The position numbers and the translations under genes are program-made. A stretch of 49,210 nt of DNA from Chitinophagaceae bacterium (GTDB taxonomy: Bacteria > Bacteroidota > Bacteroidia > Chitinophagales > Chitinophagaceae), in NCBI GenBank assembly GCA_027486835.1, contig JAIXOJ010000118.1, positions 1 to 49,210 on the forward strand. Reading direction: 5' to 3'. Of this stretch, positions 15,630 to 24,762 are shown piece after piece. The notes under the pieces were generated by a model, which saw nothing but the letters and a program-made list of their open reading frames with translations, was not told where the DNA came from and made no database searches. Each line of letters begins with the position of its first letter. Positions within the stretch are counted from its first letter, which is position 1.

Positions 15630-15907
15630 ATTTTAGGTATAAAAAATAGGCAGTAGGAGTGATTAATTTTTTGCCTTAGTTTTTGCCTAATCATGCATTC
15701 AGTATAATTGATTCCATTGTTGCCTCAGTAGTCTAGTGTTATGCTTTCGTTATCTTTTGGTAACCAACAATTTTTAATTCAATAAACCCTCCATAGTTCT
15801 ATTTGCAGCGTCAAGGGAAGTAAAGCTTGATTATAGTAGTAAGCAATTGCTGTTTATTACAAGCATTTTTTCTCTTTAAGCGGGGGTGATGTTCTGCTGT
15901 TGAATTA

Positions 15908-15949
15908 CACGGAGTGCCACAGAGGTAACACGGAGTTTCACAGAGGTTC
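15908..15949. repeat. Two 21-bp direct repeats (CACGGAG...CACAGAGG)
   Basis: The units at 15908-15928 and 15929-15949 both start CACGGAGT and continue with CACAGAGGT at the same offset. The phrase resembles intergenic repeats common in environmental Bacteroidota genomes (recalled, not checked). Confidence 0.6.
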
Positions 15950-16040
15950 GATACTAATTTATCATTTCTTTGCAATCAAGGTTTTTTCTAGATTTTTGGG
16001 CTGTAATTCCCATTTTCTGGAGGGATGCTACCCTGTGTAT

Positions 16041-16080
16041 CAATTCCCCTCTCGAGGGGTGCCCATAGGGCGGGGTGGTA
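16041..16080. repeat. REP-like 40-mer, copy 1
   Basis: CAATTCCCCTCTCGAGGGGT, then GCCCATAGGGCGGGGTGGTA. The CCCCTC/GAGGGG arms form a hairpin and a GCCC/GGGC pair follows. The second copy at 16284 differs in only a few bases. Confidence 0.65.
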
Positions 16081-16171
16081 TTCGCACCAATAATATTAAT
16101 AAGAAACAAAAGCCCACTTGTTTTAATTTTCTAAACTGGATAAAAAGAAACGCTCATAGTCCTCACCAACT

Positions 16172-16203
16172 AAACTTTTCGAAAGTTTTAAACTTTCGAG
16201 AAA
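16172..16203. repeat. Palindromic element, TCGAAAGTT family, copy 1
   Basis: TCGAAAGTT and AACTTTCGA arms around TTA, with weaker outer pairing. A longer and perfect relative lies at 47254-47286, so this is a dispersed palindrome rather than a local terminator. Confidence 0.55.
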
Positions 16204-16283
16204 TTGATGGCGATTTTATCCCATATTGGTCATAATACTCAGTAAAACTTCTTTGTAAGGGGGGGGGCGTAAGTCTCCGCCTG

Positions 16284-16323
16284 CAATTCCCCTCTCGAGG
16301 GGTGCCCGAAGCGCGGGGTGGTA
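16284..16323. repeat. REP-like 40-mer, copy 2
   Basis: CAATTCCCCTCTCGAGGGGT, then GCCCGAAGCGCGGGGTGGTA. It has the same orientation as copy 1, 243 bp away. Confidence 0.65.
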
Positions 16324-16573
16324 ATTCCGCTCAAATTAAACAACGAGGAAACATTGAATACCAATCTCTCACTTCGTGAAAAAATTCCCACCCAAATCAA
16401 CTTCCAATGTGATAAACAAAACGATAAAACACATTATAAAGCAATTGAAAAGTCTTTCTGTCAAAATGGCAACCATTATGTTAATGCAATAGCAATTGCA
16501 GCACAATTTGCCATTTTGGCGTTTAAATTCAGGATTATGGCTGCTATTTTGGACATATTGACACATTGATTTT

Positions 16574-17035
16574 ATATTTACCCATGCGTAATTAACATTT
16601 GCTCACACGAACAGATTTTTTGCCCATGCGTAATTAACATTTGCTCACACGAACGAGATATTTGCTCATGCGTAATGGTCATTTGCTCGCACGAACTTGA
16701 TATTTTCCCATGCGTATTTAACATTTGCTTGCACGCACATGACATTGTGTCGTTCGTATTTATTATTTTCCCGTGTATAATTAACATTTGCTCGCACGCA
16801 GCTAACATTTTGCCGCACGCAATTGGCATTTTCTCCCTCGGAGATGACATTTTCCCACGCGTAGATAGCATTTGCACACACGCATTTAGCATTTGCTAGC
16901 ACGTTGTTGGCGTTTGCTCATTCACATATGTCATTTGCAGTCACGTTGACATCATTTGCTTGCACACAATAGGCATTTGCTTGCACACAATAGGCATTTG
17001 CTCGCTAATAATTGACATTTGCTTGAACGCTGTTT
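16574..17035. repeat. Tandem array of 22 degenerate 21-bp units
   Basis: Units begin at 16574 and recur every 21 bp to 17015 without a register shift (22 x 21 = 462 bp). The core is ACATTTGCTCGCACGNA, with a variable last four bases. In the first eight units, CATGCGTA-type and CACACGAA-type versions mostly alternate, giving a 42-bp higher-order period. Stops are rare because 21 is a multiple of three, so long but meaningless frames open on both strands as heptad-like peptides. The period equals two turns of B-DNA. The 17036-17412 stretch that follows contains no gene I can support. Confidence 0.88.
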
Positions 17036-17412
17036 CATTTTTTTGAGAGATTTAAATGTGCTGTGCAATCTCTCTATGTACCAGTTAATCAGTTATTTTA
17101 AAATAGCTTGTTTATGACTACTGATTTGTACAAAAAGCCCCAAAGAACAGAAGATAAAAATATCAGGGAAATAAAAACAGTCAAGCATTCCAGTTCCTTC
17201 ACTATTGGTAATAGGTAGGGGTGAGGTAAAACATAAGCTTCGAAAACCTCTATATCAATTTCTCTACACACCGTATTTATTTGCGCTTGTGTTTATTTTG
17301 ATTTGCTTTTAACTACTCGTAATTTTTAACTCCTTCGTTATTTTTCATTTCTATTCATTCAGATGCAGCACACTTATTACCTAATACTTAATACCTAACA
17401 CTTAACAAATAA

Positions 17413-17503
17413 CCACTTACAACTAACCACTCGCAACTAACCACTCGCAACTAACAACTCTCAACTATCCACTCACAACTCTCAACTCTCAACTCTCAAC
17501 TAA
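17413..17503. repeat. Heptanucleotide tandem array, 13 units
   Basis: Units of 7 bp (CCACTTA, CAACTAA, CCACTCG, CAACTCT and similar) run in exact register from 17413 to 17503, one base short of the priA stop codon (17505-17507). Less regular heptamers extend further left. The array could change length by slippage. Confidence 0.85.
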
Positions 17504-17504
17504 C

Positions 17505-20009
17505 CTACACCGGATCCACATCAATTACAATCCCCACATTTCGATACCTTTTGTCAGACTGTATAGCGGCAATTTGGTGGAGTAGGGTTTGCTTGCAATG
17601 CTGGATGGTAGCGGCATCTTTGGGTAGTTTGAGGAGGATTTCCCATAAATATTGATTGCGAATACGATCCACAGGCGGTTGAGAAGGGCCGTTGAGGTAG
17701 GGTTTGTAATAGGCACTTAAGCCAGTCATCATTTGTAAGGCGGCTTCTTCGGCCACATAGCTGTCTTTGTGCTTGAACGTGAGCAGGATAATTCTATTGA
17801 AGGGCGGGTATTGATAGCCTCTGCGGCCCTCTGTTTCGTATTGGTACAAAAGGGGGTATTGGTGTTGTTGCACAAATGCCAGCACGGGGTGTTTTACGTT
17901 GCTCACTTGTATCAGCACATGCCCTTTGCCGTCTTTTCTGCCCGCCCGTCCGCTCACTTGTTCCATCAACTGAAAGGCACGTTCGTTCACCCTAAAGTCG
18001 GCAAAATGTAGAATGCCATCACCATCAATGATGCCTACGAGGGTTACATGTTCAAAATCCAAGCCCTTTACCACCATTTGCGTACCCACCAATATGTCGA
18101 TACGTTGTTGTTCAAATAGTTTGATCAGGTTGTCTTGGTCATTCTTTCCTTTTACGGTGTCATAATCCATTCTAGCAACCCGCGCATTAGGAAAATGGCC
18201 AGCCACCATTTCTTCCAGTTTTTCGGTGCCAAAGTTTTTATGGATAAAATTGTGGCTGCCACAGGCGGCGCAGGTATGCAGCACGGGGTAGGTGGTGGCG
18301 CAATAGTGGCAGGTGAGTTTGTTTTTAGATTTATGGTAGGTAAGGCTCACGTTGCAATGTTGGCATTGCGGAATCCATCCACAATTGTTGCACAACATAT
18401 AAGGACTATAGCCCCTGCGGTTTTGAAACAAAATCACCTGCTTTTTTGCCGCCAAAGTCTGCTCAATGGCCGCAAGCATTTGGGGCGATAAGGCAATTTT
18501 TGTTTTGTCTTTGGTGGCCAATAGTTTTAAATCAATCAATTCGATGGTGGGCATGGCCACATTGCCATAACGTTCCGTAAGATTTACCAGACCATATTTT
18601 CCTTGTAAGGCATTGTAGTAAGACTCCAACGCGGGGGTGGCACTGCCCAGCAACACTTTGGCATCGTACAACGATGCGTAATAAATGGCAGCATCACGGG
18701 CATGATAACGAGGGGCGGGGTCTTGTTGTTTGTAGCTGCCGTCGTGCTCTTCATCCACCACAATCAATCCCAGATTCATAAAAGGTAGGAACAAGCTGCT
18801 ACGTGCACCCAGCACCACCCTTATTTGCCCCGTTTTTACTTTATTCCAAATTTCCACCCGTTCATTAGGGTTAAACTTAGAATGATAGATGGCAATATTT
18901 CCCCCAAAATGTTGTTGCAAGCGGCGAATCATTTGCGCAGTGAGGGCAATTTCGGGCAACATGTACAGTACTTGCTTTCCAAGGTTCATCCATTGCTCTA
19001 TCAATTTCATATAGACCAAGGTTTTGCCGCTCGCCGTAACTCCATGCAGCAGACACACCGGCTTTTGTAGCAATGCTTGGTTAATTGCATCAAAAGCGTT
19101 TTGCTGTGCTGGGGATAAATCAAACTGGAGCGAAACATCCAGGGGCAAGCGTTTCAAACGATCCGTTGCTCGTTTTTCGGCAATTAAAATGCCTTTGTCT
19201 ATCAATCCCTTCAATTGCGCCGCCGAGGCATTGGCTTTTTTAAGCAAAGCTGCACGGGTTACTTCTCCATCTTTTTTCATAAAATGAAGAAACGACAACA
19301 ATAATTCCATCTGCTTAGGAGCGGCTTGCTTACCCTCGTTGAATAAACCAGACAGTTTGCTTTCGTCCTGATAAGCGGGCGTTAAAGCCAGAAAGGTTTC
19401 TGTTTTTGGGGTAAACTTTTCTCGAAGTTCCTCCCACACAAAGCAGATTTGTTTATCGATTAATTTTTTGATAACGGGATATACATTGCCAATATCCAGC
19501 AATTGGTTTACCTCTGTCATGCGCAGTTCTTTTTTTATTTCCAATGCCTGCGCCACCAAAAATTCATGATCAGTTAAGGCACTGCCATCGTTAAGGTCGT
19601 AATTGGTTTCTTCATTCCAAATTAGGATGCTTTCGCTAGACAATTTAAGGTTGGCGGGTATAGCAGCCTGCATTACTTCGCCCTCGCTACACATATAATA
19701 GGTAGCCATCCAGTGCCAAAGTTTCAATTGAAATACATGCACCACCGGTTCTTCATCCAACACATTCAGGAGCGGCTTTGGGGTAAAAGCTTTGGGTTTT
19801 TGGTCTGTAATAAGTTTGACAATGCCTGCATATTTTTTGTTGCGCAATTCCACCTCCACCCGCAACCCAATCTGCATGACCGAGGCCAGATGAATGGGTA
19901 TTGCCCAGGTGTAAGTTATTGGTAACAACAACGGAATAATCACCTCGGCATAGTGCGTTACTTTATCCGAATGGCTAGAAAATAAAGTGGTGGGGTTGAG
20001 TTCACTCAT
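17505..20009 (-). CDS. priA: Primosomal protein N', replication restart helicase PriA
   Basis: Superfamily 2 helicase of 834 residues that reloads the replisome at stalled forks. From the ATG at 20009 it has the N-terminal 3'-DNA-binding domain, Walker A GVTASGKT (323-330), the DEEHD box, and eight zinc-binding cysteines beginning CNNC at 540-543 and continuing through CQHC, CHYC and CAAC. The late helicase motifs GTQMVVKG and QVSGRAGR are present. A TTG further upstream (20042) would add 11 residues and is less likely. The length is normal for Bacteroidota PriA. The gene diverges from the symporter at 20120, and its stop codon abuts a heptamer tandem array. Confidence 0.97.
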   Translation of the reverse strand: MSELNPTTLFSSHSDKVTHYAEVIIPLLLPITYTWAIPIHLASVMQIGLRVEVELRNKKYAGIVKLITDQKPKAFTPKPLLNVLDEEPVVHVFQLKLWHWMATYYMCSEGEVMQAAIPANLKLSSESILIWNEETNYDLNDGSALTDHEFLVAQALEIKKELRMTEVNQLLDIGNVYPVIKKLIDKQICFVWEELREKFTPKTETFLALTPAYQDESKLSGLFNEGKQAAPKQMELLLSFLHFMKKDGEVTRAALLKKANASAAQLKGLIDKGILIAEKRATDRLKRLPLDVSLQFDLSPAQQNAFDAINQALLQKPVCLLHGVTASGKTLVYMKLIEQWMNLGKQVLYMLPEIALTAQMIRRLQQHFGGNIAIYHSKFNPNERVEIWNKVKTGQIRVVLGARSSLFLPFMNLGLIVVDEEHDGSYKQQDPAPRYHARDAAIYYASLYDAKVLLGSATPALESYYNALQGKYGLVNLTERYGNVAMPTIELIDLKLLATKDKTKIALSPQMLAAIEQTLAAKKQVILFQNRRGYSPYMLCNNCGWIPQCQHCNVSLTYHKSKNKLTCHYCATTYPVLHTCAACGSHNFIHKNFGTEKLEEMVAGHFPNARVARMDYDTVKGKNDQDNLIKLFEQQRIDILVGTQMVVKGLDFEHVTLVGIIDGDGILHFADFRVNERAFQLMEQVSGRAGRKDGKGHVLIQVSNVKHPVLAFVQQHQYPLLYQYETEGRRGYQYPPFNRIILLTFKHKDSYVAEEAALQMMTGLSAYYKPYLNGPSQPPVDRIRNQYLWEILLKLPKDAATIQHCKQTLLHQIAAIQSDKRYRNVGIVIDVDPV

Positions 20010-20119
20010 ATCAATAATGCCATGCAAGATAGGCAGAAGCAAGCTGTAGGAATCAATATGCGTGTGATATATCTAGGAATTAGATTTAATTTGCCCTTCA
20101 TTTATAATTTTTCCTGCGT

Positions 20120-21595
20120 ATGTCGGCCACGGTGTTGTTCTTTTTCGTTTTGGGATATTTTGCCATTCTATTACTTGTTGCTTGGTACACAGGCAAAAAC
20201 AGCACCAACGAATCATTTTTCATTGGCAACAGAAATAGTCACTGGCTCTTAGTGGCATTTGGCATGATAGGCACCAGCCTAAGCGGTGTCACATTTGTAA
20301 GTGTGCCAGGAGCCGTGTATAAAGATGGATTCACCTATTTCCAAATAACGATGGGATATTTTATTGGCTATTGGGTAGTGGCCACGGTGTTGTTGCCTCA
20401 TTATTACCGACTGCAATTAACGTCTATCTATCATTTTCTACAAACTCGGTTAGGGCTTGTGTCCTACCAAACGGGGGCGTCCTTTTTCATTCTTTCTAGA
20501 ACCTTAGGTGCCACAGCCAGGCTCTACTTAGTGGTGAATATCTTGCAAGATGCCATCCTTGAAAACTTGCACATTCCTTTTTGGTTGACAACCGCTATTA
20601 TCTTAATCATGATATTGTTATACACCTACAAAGGCGGGGTAAAAACCATCGTATGGACCGATACCTTACAGACCATCTGCATGTTAACGGGCTTGGTGAT
20701 TTGCGTTATTTTTATGTTAGACCAACTGCATTTATCCTTTTTTGAAGCCCTGAGTGCAATGAAAGCAAAAGGTTACACCCGCATGATCAACCTAGAACCT
20801 ACTAGCAAATTCTTCTTTTTAAAACAAATCGTTGCGGGTGCGTTCATCACGATCACGATGACAGGCATGGATCAGGAAATGATGCAAAAGAACATTTCGG
20901 TAAAGAAGTTGGGGGATTCCCAAAAAAATATGATGACACTTGCCGGCATCATGATGGGGGTGATTTTATTGTTTTTGTTCCTTGGCGGATTGTTGTATGT
21001 ATATGCGGCATCCATTCATTTATCGGCAATAGGGGATAAGCTGTTTCCTACCGTGGCCTTGCAATACCTGCCACCAGCCATCGGGGTAATATTTATAATC
21101 GCCTTGATTTCTGCCCTTTTTCCAAGTGCGGATGGAGCTATTACAGCACTCACTTCTTCATTTTGTATGGATATTTTATCCATTCACAAACGCCCAGAAT
21201 GGTCCACTGAAAAGCAACAAACCATACGCAAAACGGTACACTTATCATTTGCGGTCGTTTTTTTATTGTTTGTATTGTTCTATAAATGGTGCAACAACCC
21301 CAGCATGATTGATGTTATATTAAAAATTGCGGCTTATACCTATGGTCCATTATTGGGTTTATTTGGTTTTGCACTTATCACCCGTAGAAGCGTGAAAGAG
21401 GGTTTTGTACCCATCGTTTGCTTATTAGCACCAGGGTTGTGTTATATAATTGATACCCATCAGAAGCAATTGTTTGGAAGTTTTACAATTGGGGCTGAGC
21501 TGTTGGCCATCAATGGATTATTCACCTTTATTGGTTTATTAGCGATTGCTCAACCCAAAAAAGCAGTGGTATCATCAACTGAAGTACAGCTTTAA
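20120..21595 (+). CDS. Sodium:solute symporter family protein (SSS)
   Basis: A 491-residue polytopic membrane protein with about 13 hydrophobic segments. It has SSS hallmarks: an early FIGNRNSHW turn after the first span, the GMIGTSLSGVTFVSVPG sodium-site segment (residues about 52-68), and ATARLYL and YTYKGGVKTIVWTD in the middle. The family couples sodium entry to uptake of sugars, amino acids or similar solutes. The substrate cannot be told from sequence. No linked catabolic operon is present. It is transcribed divergently from priA and is probably co-oriented with, but independent of, the O-methyltransferase 58 bp downstream. Confidence 0.92.
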   Translation: MSATVLFFFVLGYFAILLLVAWYTGKNSTNESFFIGNRNSHWLLVAFGMIGTSLSGVTFVSVPGAVYKDGFTYFQITMGYFIGYWVVATVLLPHYYRLQLTSIYHFLQTRLGLVSYQTGASFFILSRTLGATARLYLVVNILQDAILENLHIPFWLTTAIILIMILLYTYKGGVKTIVWTDTLQTICMLTGLVICVIFMLDQLHLSFFEALSAMKAKGYTRMINLEPTSKFFFLKQIVAGAFITITMTGMDQEMMQKNISVKKLGDSQKNMMTLAGIMMGVILLFLFLGGLLYVYAASIHLSAIGDKLFPTVALQYLPPAIGVIFIIALISALFPSADGAITALTSSFCMDILSIHKRPEWSTEKQQTIRKTVHLSFAVVFLLFVLFYKWCNNPSMIDVILKIAAYTYGPLLGLFGFALITRRSVKEGFVPIVCLLAPGLCYIIDTHQKQLFGSFTIGAELLAINGLFTFIGLLAIAQPKKAVVSSTEVQL

Positions 21596-21652
21596 CAAAA
21601 TATTTTATTCTCCAATGAGGAAATGCAAACACCTTTAAAATAGTTACCACTA

Positions 21653-22294
21653 ATGGAAATGATTCACCCCCTAGTAGAACAATATGCCGATACCTTCACC
21701 ACCGCTGATGATGCACTAAAACAACGAATACACGAAGAAACTTGCAGCAAACACCCAAAAGCACACATGATTAGCGGAAAAGTACAAGGAAGATTCCTTT
21801 CTTTTCTAAGTACGATGCAACAACCAAAATATGTGTTAGAAATAGGTACGTTCACGGGATACAGTGCATTATGCTTGGCTGAGGGGCTTCAAAACGACGG
21901 GGAATTACATACAATTGAGCTAAGAGAAACCGATGCGCATACCGCTCAAGGATATTTTAACCTATCTGTAAAGCAAAGGCAGATACATTTGCACGTCGGT
22001 GATGCGTTAGATATCATCCCTAAGTTACCCCACCAATGGGATCTTATCTTTATAGATGCGGATAAAATAAATTACATCACCTATTACGAATTGGTAATTC
22101 CCTTATTAAAAAACAACGGAATTATTTTGGCTGACAATGTTTTATTTCATGGTCAAGTGTTAGAACATCCTTTAAAAGGGAAAAATGCGGTGGCTATAGA
22201 CCAGTTTAATCGTCACGTTGCCCAAGACGATAGAACAGAAAATGTACTACTAACGATTAGAGATGGGCTTTTATTGATAAAAAAGAAAGCGTAA
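21653..22294 (+). CDS. SAM-dependent O-methyltransferase (caffeoyl-CoA OMT-like family)
   Basis: A 213-residue class I methyltransferase. The SAM-binding motif VLEIGTFTGYSALCLAEGL lies near residues 62-80. An acidic residue of the second strand is in LHTIELRE, and the metal/SAM motif DLIFIDADK is near 126-134, followed by ADNVLFHG. This is the bacterial O-methyltransferase group related to caffeoyl-CoA OMT, whose members methylate catechol-type or unknown small molecules. Its stop codon shares one base with the start of the glucosaminidase gene (TAATG), so the two are translationally coupled although no common pathway is evident. Confidence 0.92.
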   Translation: MEMIHPLVEQYADTFTTADDALKQRIHEETCSKHPKAHMISGKVQGRFLSFLSTMQQPKYVLEIGTFTGYSALCLAEGLQNDGELHTIELRETDAHTAQGYFNLSVKQRQIHLHVGDALDIIPKLPHQWDLIFIDADKINYITYYELVIPLLKNNGIILADNVLFHGQVLEHPLKGKNAVAIDQFNRHVAQDDRTENVLLTIRDGLLLIKKKA

Positions 22295-23433
22295 TGAAGA
22301 AATTATTGATTATCTGTTTTTGTGTAGTTGCACTGAAAGCTAGCGCACAAGATGATAAGGCAAGAAACTATATAGAACGATACAAAGAAGTGGCCATTGC
22401 CGAAATGCAACGCAGCGGCGTACCTGCGGCCATTACCCTTGCTCAAGGAATATTAGAAAGTGGATGTGGCGAAGGTGATTTGTGTAAGTTGAGTAATAAT
22501 CATTTTGGTATCAAGTGCAAAACGGAATGGACAGGAGAAAAGGTGTATCATGATGATGACCAAAAACAAGAGTGCTTTAGAAGTTATCCCTCAGCACAAG
22601 AAAGTTATAAAGACCATTCTGATTTTTTGAAAACGCGTGAGAATTATGCTTTCTTGTTTGGCATTGACCCTAACGATTATAAATCTTGGGCAAAAGGCTT
22701 GAAAAAAGCAGGTTATGCTACTGAAAAGAACTATCCGCAAACCTTAATAAAAGTGATTGAAACCTATAACCTCAATCAGTTCACACAAGTGGCATTAACT
22801 AGGAAAGAATTAGGAACAGATAGTTACGCCAAAGCAATCCCACAAAAAAATACAGATAATACTAACACAGGCGCAACAATAGAAAGAGACACTGTATTGG
22901 GTGAGTTAGTTATTCCTACAAAACGTTTGGCAGGCTATTATAAAGCCCCCACTACAACAACCACTACATCTGTAGCTGCCAATGCAGAAAAACACGAAGA
23001 TTCCGTGGTTATCATTAATCCTGATTACAACCAAACCGCCAATAAAACCTCCATTCCTAAAGCAGATTATCCTGCTGGTATTTTTTCAATTAATCATGCG
23101 AAAGTGATTTATGTGTCTGAAGGTACCAGCTTATTGTCTATAGCTAAGGAACATGATATAGATCTAGCTAAATTGCTCGACATCAACGATATGGAAGACA
23201 TTGATGTAACCAACGAACCACAACTTATTTTCTTGGAAAAGAAACAAAGCAGGGGTAGTACCGATTTGCACATTGTAAAAGCTTACGAAAGTGTACATAG
23301 TGTAAGTCAGGCAGAGGGCATTCGTTTAGCCAAATTGCTAGAATACAATAAACTCAACAAAACCAGTACGGTGAAAGCAGGGGATAAGATTTATTTAAGA
23401 CCTGCTACGAGTGCAGATGGATTGTCGAAATAA
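22294..23433 (+). CDS. Secreted glucosaminidase with C-terminal LysM modules
   Basis: A 379-residue exported peptidoglycan hydrolase. A signal peptide (about 1-18, ending KASA) is followed by a glucosaminidase domain (about 28-165) with the catalytic glutamate in ILESGCGEG and the later NNHFGIKC and KKAGYATEKNYPQTL motifs. A linker rich in threonine and polar residues (about 185-250) leads to two LysM-like wall-binding modules: residues about 268-320 (YVSEGTSLLSIAKEH) and about 327-375 (IVKAYESVHSVSQAEG). It cuts between N-acetylglucosamine and muramic acid. It is probably a cell-separation or wall-turnover enzyme. It is translated from an ATG overlapping the methyltransferase stop. Confidence 0.94.
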   Translation: MKKLLIICFCVVALKASAQDDKARNYIERYKEVAIAEMQRSGVPAAITLAQGILESGCGEGDLCKLSNNHFGIKCKTEWTGEKVYHDDDQKQECFRSYPSAQESYKDHSDFLKTRENYAFLFGIDPNDYKSWAKGLKKAGYATEKNYPQTLIKVIETYNLNQFTQVALTRKELGTDSYAKAIPQKNTDNTNTGATIERDTVLGELVIPTKRLAGYYKAPTTTTTTSVAANAEKHEDSVVIINPDYNQTANKTSIPKADYPAGIFSINHAKVIYVSEGTSLLSIAKEHDIDLAKLLDINDMEDIDVTNEPQLIFLEKKQSRGSTDLHIVKAYESVHSVSQAEGIRLAKLLEYNKLNKTSTVKAGDKIYLRPATSADGLSK

Positions 23434-23476
23434 TTTTTCAAAGAAATAATCATTGTTTTATTAAAAAAGAACAAGC

Positions 23477-24013
23477 ATGAGTGCGATTACGGTAATGGAC
23501 AAACAATTTGTGCCATTTATTGCAGAGGAAACCATAGCCCATAAAGTGAAAGAAATGGGTCAGCAGTTAAACAAGGATTATGCGGATAAACGTCCCTTGT
23601 TCATTGCTGTTTTGAATGGAGCTTTTATGTTTAGTTCTGATTTGTTTAAAGAACTTACTATTGAAGCAGAGATTTGCTTTATAAAACTCGCCTCTTATAA
23701 AGGCACACAATCTACAGGGCATGTTATCACTGCAATCGGGCTAGATGTAGATGTTACCAATCGCCATGTAGTGGTGTTAGAGGACATCATCGACACGGGT
23801 AAAACCCTATTTGATTTTCTTCCTCAATTGGTAAACCAACATCCTGCTTCTTTAAAAGTGGCGGTGTTGTTGCACAAACCAGAAGCACAAATACACCCAG
23901 TAAAGATTGATTATTGCTGCTTTACTATTCCCAACAAATTCGTATTAGGGTATGGACTTGATTACGATGGTTTGGCAAGAAACCTACGTGAAGTGTATCA
24001 ATTAAGCGAATAG
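23477..24013 (+). CDS. hpt: Hypoxanthine phosphoribosyltransferase
   Basis: A 178-residue type I phosphoribosyltransferase that salvages hypoxanthine and guanine to IMP and GMP. The PRPP-binding loop VVLEDIIDTGKTL lies near 97-109, with the usual acidic pair ED before IID. The earlier flexible loop with LASYKGT and the C-terminal DYDGLARNLREVY fit the bacterial Hpt group. Its length is normal. It sits 43 bp after the glucosaminidase gene on the same strand and may be read through from it. A weak terminator follows at 24118. Confidence 0.95.
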   Translation: MSAITVMDKQFVPFIAEETIAHKVKEMGQQLNKDYADKRPLFIAVLNGAFMFSSDLFKELTIEAEICFIKLASYKGTQSTGHVITAIGLDVDVTNRHVVVLEDIIDTGKTLFDFLPQLVNQHPASLKVAVLLHKPEAQIHPVKIDYCCFTIPNKFVLGYGLDYDGLARNLREVYQLSE

Positions 24014-24117
24014 AGGTAACGACAGGATATAGAGTTGCTGACTGCCTGTTTTGTGAAAATCAGGTATCAATTTATTATGCATTCTAGTGAGCAGTTTTTA
24101 CTCAAGAAGTTAACATA

Positions 24118-24152
24118 AACCCTGATTTCATCTTTACCTATAATCAGGTTTT
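24118..24152 (+). terminator. Weak intrinsic terminator candidate after hpt
   Basis: CCTGATT (24121-24127) pairs with AATCAGG (24142-24148) and is followed by TTTT. The loop is 14 nt. It lies about 105 bp after the hpt stop. Confidence 0.4.
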
Positions 24153-24208
24153 GGAAAAAAATGTAGTTACTGTTGTTCGTTCATATTTAGATTGATTGCT
24201 TACTGAGT

Positions 24209-24709
24209 ATGCAGAGAAAACAATTCAATTGGGAAGGGTGGGAGGTAAAAGCTGCCCAACACGCCAAGCAGTATAAATATTTTTTACAGCACGCCAATAA
24301 GAATCAGGTGCTTAAACAACTGCCTGATTTACATGAAAAGGCTTTTCAGGAGGTGCAATGTCTGTCCTGTGCAGCTTGTTGCAAAAACTATTCACCTCGC
24401 TTTAAAACCACTGATATCAAGCGAATAAGCAAACACCTTAAACTAAAAGAAAGCGTTTTTATTGATACTTATCTACAGCTAGACAATGAAGGGGATTATG
24501 TGGCCAAGACCGCACCCTGTCCATTTTTAGGCGCTGATAATTATTGTGGAATCTATGAAAACCGACCTAGTGATTGCCATAGATTCCCCTATACCGATGA
24601 AGATGTGTTCATAAAAAGACCAGCAATAACCCTTAAAAATGCCAGTTTTTGTCCAGCAGTATTTTTTGTATTGGAACATCTGGTGCAGCCAGAAATTGCT
24701 AAGAAATAG
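24209..24709 (+). CDS. YkgJ-family cysteine-cluster protein
   Basis: A 166-residue protein of the YkgJ / UPF0153 zinc- or iron-cluster group. The conserved cysteines appear as CLSCAACCKN (near residues 51-60) and CPFLGADNYCGIYENRPSDCHRFP (about 99-124), split here as CPFLG, NYCGIY and SDCHRFP. These cysteines are thought to hold a metal centre. The biochemical function is not established. No signal peptide or membrane span is present. It stands alone between hpt and the convergent Sel1 gene. Confidence 0.88.
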   Translation: MQRKQFNWEGWEVKAAQHAKQYKYFLQHANKNQVLKQLPDLHEKAFQEVQCLSCAACCKNYSPRFKTTDIKRISKHLKLKESVFIDTYLQLDNEGDYVAKTAPCPFLGADNYCGIYENRPSDCHRFPYTDEDVFIKRPAITLKNASFCPAVFFVLEHLVQPEIAKK

Positions 24710-24762
24710 TTTTTTGGTATTAATGTGAAGTTTAGGATGTTGGTATTAGGTTCAATAGTGTG

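Larger units (their letters stand above)
15630..16573. other. Gene-free stretch with short repeats and hairpins
   Basis: No supported gene. Contents are a 2 x 21-bp repeat (15908-15949), two REP-like 40-mers (16041 and 16284), a palindrome (16172-16203), a run of nine to ten G (16259-16267) and an 11-bp inverted pair, CAAAATGGCAA near 16464 and TTGCCATTTTG near 16507. Short frames here are not credible genes. Confidence 0.5.

Noticed and set aside
15900-16235. 111-residue plus-strand gene
   Set aside because: It runs through the 21-bp duplicate, a REP-like element and the palindrome. The codons are repeat-derived.
16318-16569. 83-residue plus-strand gene
   Set aside because: It begins inside a REP-like element, and an overlapping frame is open on the other strand. 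No domain is recognisable.
16578-16902. Long reading frames on both strands coding for seven-residue repeats such as QMLITHG
   Set aside because: They lie wholly inside the 21-bp array. A period divisible by three opens several frames at once, on both strands, so the frames follow from the repeat and are not evidence for a protein.
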